A DNA stretch of 64,000 bases from positions 1,860,001 through 1,924,000 of the forward strand of contig NZ_JOAJ01000001.1 in assembly GCF_000720425.1 (NCBI RefSeq), in the 5' to 3' direction. Origin of the DNA: Nocardia rhamnosiphila NBRC 108938. GTDB lineage: Bacteria; Actinomycetota; Actinomycetes; Mycobacteriales; Mycobacteriaceae. Of the stretch, positions 59,808 through 64,000 are shown piece after piece. A model generated the notes under the pieces. The model did not search any database. It was given only the letters and a program-made list of their open reading frames with translations, and was not told the origin of the DNA. The first letter of the stretch is position 1; every line of letters begins with the position of its first letter. Both the position numbers and the translations under genes were made by a program.

Positions 59808-60344
59808 GTGAACGAGACCCGCTTGTTCGTCCTGGCCGCCCTGGCCCGGCGCGGACCGATGCACGGCCACCAATTGCGCCGGGACGCCCGCCTGGATCGG
59901 GCCGACCTGTGGTCGCGCGTCAAACCCGGCTCGCTGTACGGCGCATTGCACCGGATGGAGAGCGAGGGCCTGGTCCGCCCGTTGCGTACCGAACAGCAGG
60001 GCGCGCTTCCCGCGCGCACCATCTACGAGATCACCGACGAAGGCCTGCGGGAATTGCGTGCGTTACGCGACGAAGCCTTCACCGAGGTCGATATCCGGCC
60101 CGATCCGGTCGATCTCGCGCTGGCCGTCGGCGACGACCTCGATCCGGAGTTGCTGCGTGGCTACCTCGAGGACCGGATCGCCGCGCTCCGTGCGATCGGC
60201 TCGCGGATGGAGCATCAGCTCGACCGCCGCTGGCCCGACCAGAGCGCCGCCGACGATCTCATCGCCGAACACGCTCGCCTGCGGATACGGACCGAGATCG
60301 AATGGCACGAAAAGGTGCTGGCCGGTATCGGCAAGCCCGGCTGA
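59808..60344 (+). CDS. PadR-family transcriptional regulator
   Basis: 178 residues. The N-terminal PadR winged helix is LFVLAALARRGPMHGHQLRR, then KPGSLYGALHRMESEGLV and the wing ARTIYEITDEGLRELRAL. The C-terminal Vir-like helical dimer domain (LLRGYLEDRIAALRAIGSR) follows. It starts at GTG 59808, directly at the domain. Divergent from def, with an operator-like palindrome between them. Its target is unknown; it may regulate itself and a transporter elsewhere. Confidence 0.9.
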   Translation: MNETRLFVLAALARRGPMHGHQLRRDARLDRADLWSRVKPGSLYGALHRMESEGLVRPLRTEQQGALPARTIYEITDEGLRELRALRDEAFTEVDIRPDPVDLALAVGDDLDPELLRGYLEDRIAALRAIGSRMEHQLDRRWPDQSAADDLIAEHARLRIRTEIEWHEKVLAGIGKPG

Positions 60345-60510
60345 TCGGTGCGGATACCGACCACGACGCCCAGGCCCCACGCTCTTCCCGTCGGTTACCC
60401 CGGATCAGCGGTCCGGGAGGCAGGTCGCCCGGCGGTGGGCGGCCCCGACAGCCCATCGTGTGGGTCGCCCGAACACCAGATGTGGAACGCGGCAGCGTAG
60501 CGTGCGGCGA

Positions 60511-60957
60511 GTGAGTTCTCGCGCGCATGCCCCGGCCATCGCCCGCCCCACGGCCGGGATCTCCGATGTCGACACGGCCACGACCGGCGAGATCGAAGCC
60601 CTGTTCCGCACACTGGAATCCGCGTTGGAGGCCAAAGACGCAGCAGCCTTCGACCAGCCGTTCACCGAAGACATCGTCTTCATCACGCCGGCGGGCGCGA
60701 TCTACCGCGGCTGGGAAGAACTGCACGGCTACCATCGCGAACGCCTCGGTGACAGCCCGGACGCGCGAGCCCACTTCGAGATACTCGCCCTACGCCTCCT
60801 CACACCCGAACACGCAGTCGTCAACGTCGAGCAAACACTGCACACCCCGGAGTTCTCCGTCACCAACAGGGGCACCTGGGTCCTGCTCGAGCGCAACGGG
60901 ACATGGTGGGCATGTTCGGTGCACAACACCAACGTTGCCGGAACGGTCGAGGTCTGA
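60511..60957 (+). CDS. SnoaL-like (DUF4440/SgcJ) protein
   Basis: 148 residues, NTF2-like fold. Key blocks are TGEIEALFRTLESALEAKDA, FTEDIVFITPAGAIYRGWEEL, AVVNVEQTLHTPEFSV and TWVLLERNGTWWACSVHNTNV. The last is the typical end of the DUF4440 group. The start at GTG 60511 is tentative. It follows the PadR gene by 166 bp. It has no signal peptide, and the ligand is unknown. Confidence 0.8.
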   Translation: MSSRAHAPAIARPTAGISDVDTATTGEIEALFRTLESALEAKDAAAFDQPFTEDIVFITPAGAIYRGWEELHGYHRERLGDSPDARAHFEILALRLLTPEHAVVNVEQTLHTPEFSVTNRGTWVLLERNGTWWACSVHNTNVAGTVEV

Positions 60958-61186
60958 TCGGCCACCTCCCCACCACCGCCTGAGCAGGTCGAAGGCACGG
61001 CGACAAAGATTCCGGCCTCAGTCGCCTCGGATACGGGCGTGGAGGTGCCTATCGTGTCGGCCGCCGTCGTGCACGGCGGTGCTGCGCTTGGTGCCCTCCG
61101 AGAGATAACCGGACTCGGTGGCGACCCGGCACGAGGCATGGTTGCGTGTCGAATGCTCCGGTTCCAGGCGGTAGAAGCAGCGCGGA

Positions 61187-61966
61187 TCATGGACATGCTA
61201 TGCGCTGACAGAGTTCATCGTGGCCGAACAGCGGTCCGGCGGCGGTCGCGGCCGGAGTGCGGCCGAGGGCTCGGAACAGCGACCAGATGGTGACCTGAGT
61301 CGCGGTCAGCACCGGTGCCCCGGCGGCCTCCGCGAGAGCCGCGGTGAGATGGTCGGTGTGCAACGCGGTTTCGGGCAGCAACACAACCTCGGCCGCCGGA
61401 TGTGCGGCTCGGGTCACCAAGTCGATGATGCGGTCGTCTCCCCAGCGGGCCAGGTCGTGGTCGGTGCGGGCATTCGCGTCGACGCGGTGCACGACTGTCG
61501 CGTCCGCCTCACCGAGGTGGTTGATGAACTTGTCGGTGAAATGCGAGGGATAGACCGACGCCACACCGACCCGGGTGGCTCCGAGATGGCGGACCGCATC
61601 CTGGAAGCCGCGCAGTGTGGTCGTGCCGCGACATCGAGCGACTCGGGCGAGGGTGGTGAGTTGGCGGGTGTGGTCGTGGGCGCTGCGCAGGAAGCCGGCA
61701 GAGGTGACCGCGAGAGCGACGGCGTCGAACCGGCCCGCGGAACCATCCAGCGCGCTCGCGAGCAACGCCGGATCGCCCAGCCCGGCCGCCGCGGCCGCCA
61801 GATGATCATCGGACATGTCCGCCAGGCCGGCGGCCACGCCGGGTGGCCACCGCAGATCCACTACATCCAGTCTCGCCGGCGGTGTCACCCGCCCCAACAG
61901 CCGCTGAAAGTCCTCGATGTCGGCATTCGCCGTGGGGAAGAGCGCACCGAAACGCAACGTCGCCAT
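61187..61966 (-). CDS. Arylmalonate decarboxylase/maleate isomerase-like protein without the catalytic Cys pair
   Basis: 259 residues, aspartate/glutamate-racemase-like double domain. The N-terminus LRFGALFPTANADIEDFQRLL and the middle VGVASVYPSHFTDKFINHL match the AMDase/maleate isomerase family. In active members a Cys lies in the first domain (here VALAVTSAGFL) and in the second (here VVLLPETALHT). Both are replaced, so the usual racemase-type chemistry should be impaired. The start is ATG 61966 or GTG 61969. Divergent from the truncated phosphotransferase. Confidence 0.75.
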   Translation of the reverse strand: MATLRFGALFPTANADIEDFQRLLGRVTPPARLDVVDLRWPPGVAAGLADMSDDHLAAAAAGLGDPALLASALDGSAGRFDAVALAVTSAGFLRSAHDHTRQLTTLARVARCRGTTTLRGFQDAVRHLGATRVGVASVYPSHFTDKFINHLGEADATVVHRVDANARTDHDLARWGDDRIIDLVTRAAHPAAEVVLLPETALHTDHLTAALAEAAGAPVLTATQVTIWSLFRALGRTPAATAAGPLFGHDELCQRIACP

Positions 61967-62059
61967 CACCCCACGGTCGCACACCCGGATCGGCGGGCGC
62001 TGGACCCCCGCCCGCCTCCATTCCGAGGGCGACACCACCTGTCTTCCCCGCATGACCAG

Positions 62060-62512
62060 GTGACAGCAGCGGGATCTACGGCCGACGATGTCCTGGTGAC
62101 CGACTCATCCGACGGCCGCGCCGGTATCGACGTGTGCTTGGTCGAACAGCTCATCGCGACACGGTTCCCACAGTGGAGCCGGCTCCCGGTCACTCCGGTC
62201 GCACACGACGGCCACGACAACCGCACCTACCGTTTGGGCGAAGAACTGACCGTACGCCTGCCGACCGCCGCACCCTACGCGTCAGGCATCACCAAGGAGA
62301 GCAGGTGGCTGCCGGCGCTGGGGCCCGCGCTGCCCCTGCGGATTCCGGTAGTACCGGCCGACGGCGCACCGGGCTCGGGCTATCCGTTCCCGTGGTCGGT
62401 GCGCCGCTGGATTCCCGGGGACACTTGGAAAACGCTTCTCACCCTCGCTCACGACCCCGTCGATCAGCGAGCACGGGCATTGATCGACGACATCCTCGCC
62501 GAGGAAACCTGA
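62060..62512 (+). pseudogene. Aminoglycoside phosphotransferase-family gene with a large internal deletion
   Basis: The frame is open for ~150 codons but encodes only the two ends of an APH-type kinase. The N-terminal half has IDVCLVEQLIATRFPQW, TPVAHDGHDNRTYRLGEEL and FPWSVRRWIPGDTW. It then jumps directly to a C-terminal-like KTLLTLAHDPVDQRARALI, DDILAEET. About 150-170 residues are missing, including the Brenner HGDxxxxN loop and the metal-binding Asp. The reading frame is kept across the junction, so an unusual short protein could still be made. No catalysis is expected. Confidence 0.7.
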
Positions 62513-62630
62513 GCGTCCGGAAAGGGAACAGTCATGGACGGAATCCGGCCTCCGGAAAACCTGTTGGCCGGCCACGGCGAACGCTGCTATCTTTCCGGAA
62601 GCCGTGCAGGAGAACGAGGAGGTGGTACCC

Positions 62631-62684
62631 GTGAACACAGTATCGACATGGGTGCTCCCCTCCGGGGTCACGGTCGGGCGATAG
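62631..62684 (+). CDS. Possible 17-residue leader peptide
   Basis: A GTG at 62631 with a strong Shine-Dalgarno (GAGGAGGT, 7 nt away) opens 17 codons, VNTVSTWVLPSGVTVGR, then TAG. It ends 45 nt before the alpha/beta hydrolase. The match to a ribosome-binding site is better than that of many long genes here, but no homologue is known to me and chance cannot be excluded. Confidence 0.3.
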   Translation: MNTVSTWVLPSGVTVGR

Positions 62685-62729
62685 GTCGTCCGGGAGCGCC
62701 GCGCGAAAGCACTCCCGAAAGGCACGACA

Positions 62730-63461
62730 ATGCAATTCACTTCCGAACAACGCCTCGACGACGGCGTCCTCGAACGCGAATTCACGCTGGGCGAGATCCC
62801 CGGCATCCTGTGGACGCCCGGATCCGCGACCGGACCGGCGCCGCTGATCCTGGTCGGCCACCCCGGCGGATTGCGCATGATGCATCCCCGACTGGTGGGC
62901 CGGGCCAGGCACGCCGCGGCGGAGGGTTACGCCGCGGCCACCATCGAACTCCCCGGGAGCGGTGACCGGCCTCGTTCCGCCGCCGCCGAGCAGGCCCGCG
63001 CCGACCTTCGCCGGGCGCTGGAAGCCGGCGAGGCGGTCGGCGACGAGATCGTCGACCGGCTCGTTCTCCCGCTGGTCGAAAGAGCGGTCCCGGAATGGCA
63101 GGCAGCCCTGGATGCCCTCCTTTCGCTGCCCGAGATCGGCGGCCCGGTCGGGTACTCGGGAGGGGTGATCTCCATCGGTGTCCGGCTGGCGGCGGTCGAG
63201 CCGCGTATCTCGGCCGCTCTGCTGTTCGCCGGGAGTTTCGTGCCCCGCAGCATCCTCGAGGAGGCCCGGCAGGTCACCATTCCGCTGCAGGTCCTGCTGC
63301 AGTGGGACGACGAACACAACGACCGGCAACAGGCCCTGGACCTGTTCGACGCGTTCGGCTCCACAGAGAAGACGCTGCACGCCAATATGGGCGGGCACAC
63401 CGGCGTCCCACAGTTCGAGGGGGACGCCGGGAACCGGTTCTTCGCCCGGCACCTGAAGTGA
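62730..63461 (+). CDS. Alpha/beta hydrolase, dienelactone-hydrolase-like
   Basis: 243 residues, cytosolic. The oxyanion region is LILVGHPGGLRMMHP, the nucleophile Ser is in GPVGYSGGVISIGVRL, the Asp in LLQWDDEHNDRQQALD, and the His in NMGGHTGVPQFEGD. The layout resembles dienelactone-hydrolase/acyl-peptide hydrolase small members. AAAGG precedes the ATG at 62730. It is monocistronic or led by the possible leader peptide at 62631. The substrate is unknown. Confidence 0.85.
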   Translation: MQFTSEQRLDDGVLEREFTLGEIPGILWTPGSATGPAPLILVGHPGGLRMMHPRLVGRARHAAAEGYAAATIELPGSGDRPRSAAAEQARADLRRALEAGEAVGDEIVDRLVLPLVERAVPEWQAALDALLSLPEIGGPVGYSGGVISIGVRLAAVEPRISAALLFAGSFVPRSILEEARQVTIPLQVLLQWDDEHNDRQQALDLFDAFGSTEKTLHANMGGHTGVPQFEGDAGNRFFARHLK

Positions 63462-63757
63462 CGCCGGCTCCCCGGGCCGGCAGCAGACGATAGCAGCTGT
63501 CGGCCGGGAGGCCCCTCACCGAGAACAGGTCCAGCCTGCCTCGACGGCGGTGACCGGCAGTTGAACAACCATCCCGGCCGGCGCTCGGACCACCAACGCT
63601 CCGATCAGCCGAACCTCCACGGCCGGACCCCACCGACGACGGCAGCTCCCGGCACCGCTGTTCGGTGTCGCCGATATCCGGCATGGGACCATATCGGTGG
63701 CGCCGCGGGATACGGTCCGGGCCCGATGCGGATGTGCGACAAGCGGAGTGGGCAGAG

Positions 63758-64000
63758 ATGGTCGAAACTATGGTCGTGGTCGAACGGGGAGACAGGCTCG
63801 GCGAGAAATACCGGCGCCGCATCACCGAGGTGTACGTGCGCGCCTTCGCCGAAGATTTCATCGCGTTCTCGCGCGACACCGATAAGTTGGCCGACGCGTT
63901 CGAGCACATGCTGCTGCTCGAACGGTTCTACATCGCGCTCGTCGACGGCGAGCCCGCCGGCCTCGCCTCACTCACCGAGGGTGACCAGACGCTGTTCGCG
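63758..64000 (+). CDS. Probable GNAT-type acetyltransferase, 3' end outside window
   Basis: 81 codons are visible from ATG 63758 (GGAG upstream). They begin MVETMVVVERGDRLGEKYRR. The segment AFEHMLLLERFYIALVDGEP followed by AGLASLTEGDQ looks like the central strands of a GNAT acetyltransferase, where the protein's own activity is tuned by V-D-G-E-P-A-G. The acetyl-CoA loop would lie beyond the edge, so the assignment is tentative. The 296 bases before it (63462-63757) contain no supported gene. Confidence 0.6.
   Translation, partial: MVETMVVVERGDRLGEKYRRRITEVYVRAFAEDFIAFSRDTDKLADAFEHMLLLERFYIALVDGEPAGLASLTEGDQTLFA

Overview
The window is GC-rich (about 70 percent by eye) actinobacterial chromosome. 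The gene content points to a mycolic-acid-containing genus, most likely Nocardia. Supporting genes are an antigen-85-type mycolyltransferase, a latex-clearing-protein (rubber oxygenase) homologue, an Lsr2 nucleoid protein, F420/FMN luciferase-like oxidoreductases, RecBCD together with Ku, PucR- and PadR-type regulators, and three copies of a secreted protein family whose members start with MGKHR or MGTGKHR. No rRNA, tRNA, CRISPR array, insertion sequence or phage block was seen. The window looks like ordinary, densely packed chromosome with many small divergently controlled units.

Layout. 1-3 kb: the 5' part of folD, a secreted YdcF-type protein and galT. 3-8 kb: a von Willebrand A protein followed by a divergent adenylosuccinate-synthetase paralogue, then an SDR facing a Nudix-type (NrtR-like) regulator and a PrmC-related methyltransferase. 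This is the most unusual gene set in the window. 8-11 kb: gabD2 plus an SDR, divergent from a TetR regulator. 11-20 kb: a complete recC-recB-recD operon. 20-28 kb: a 69-residue protein, a class-A-beta-lactamase-like hydrolase, a P450 divergent from a type II NADH dehydrogenase, two tandem secreted paralogues and a DHA2 exporter. 28-31 kb: a lycopene-cyclase-like gene coupled to Ku. 31-36 kb: a universal stress protein, two LLM oxidoreductases and two alpha/beta hydrolases, one MEST-like. 36-40 kb: Lsr2, a GntR-TetR fusion regulator, a carotenoid oxygenase, a RidA protein and a TetR repressor. 40-47 kb: an SRPBCC protein, the antigen-85 homologue, a double-hotdog hydratase, a SnoaL-like protein, the third secreted paralogue and a secreted lipase. 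47-56 kb: gene debris, an enoyl-CoA hydratase, PucR divergent from an aldehyde dehydrogenase, MarR divergent from an AhpD-like protein, TetR divergent from an SDR, an unrecognised protein and a methyltransferase. 56-64 kb: lcp, a cutinase, peptide deformylase divergent from PadR, a SnoaL-like protein, an AMDase-like protein, a gutted aminoglycoside phosphotransferase, an alpha/beta hydrolase and a gene cut by the window end.

A recurring pattern is a regulator facing its probable target across a short intergenic region that carries a clear inverted repeat: TetR/gabD2, TetR/SRPBCC, PucR/ALDH, MarR/AhpD, TetR/SDR and PadR/def. Convergent pairs are usually separated by a strong GC-rich hairpin. 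Functional themes are lipid and polyisoprenoid handling (antigen 85, hydratase, lipase, cutinase, Lcp), carotenoid formation and cleavage, and double-strand-break repair (RecBCD, Ku). All functional calls rest on motif and family recognition by eye; no database search was run.
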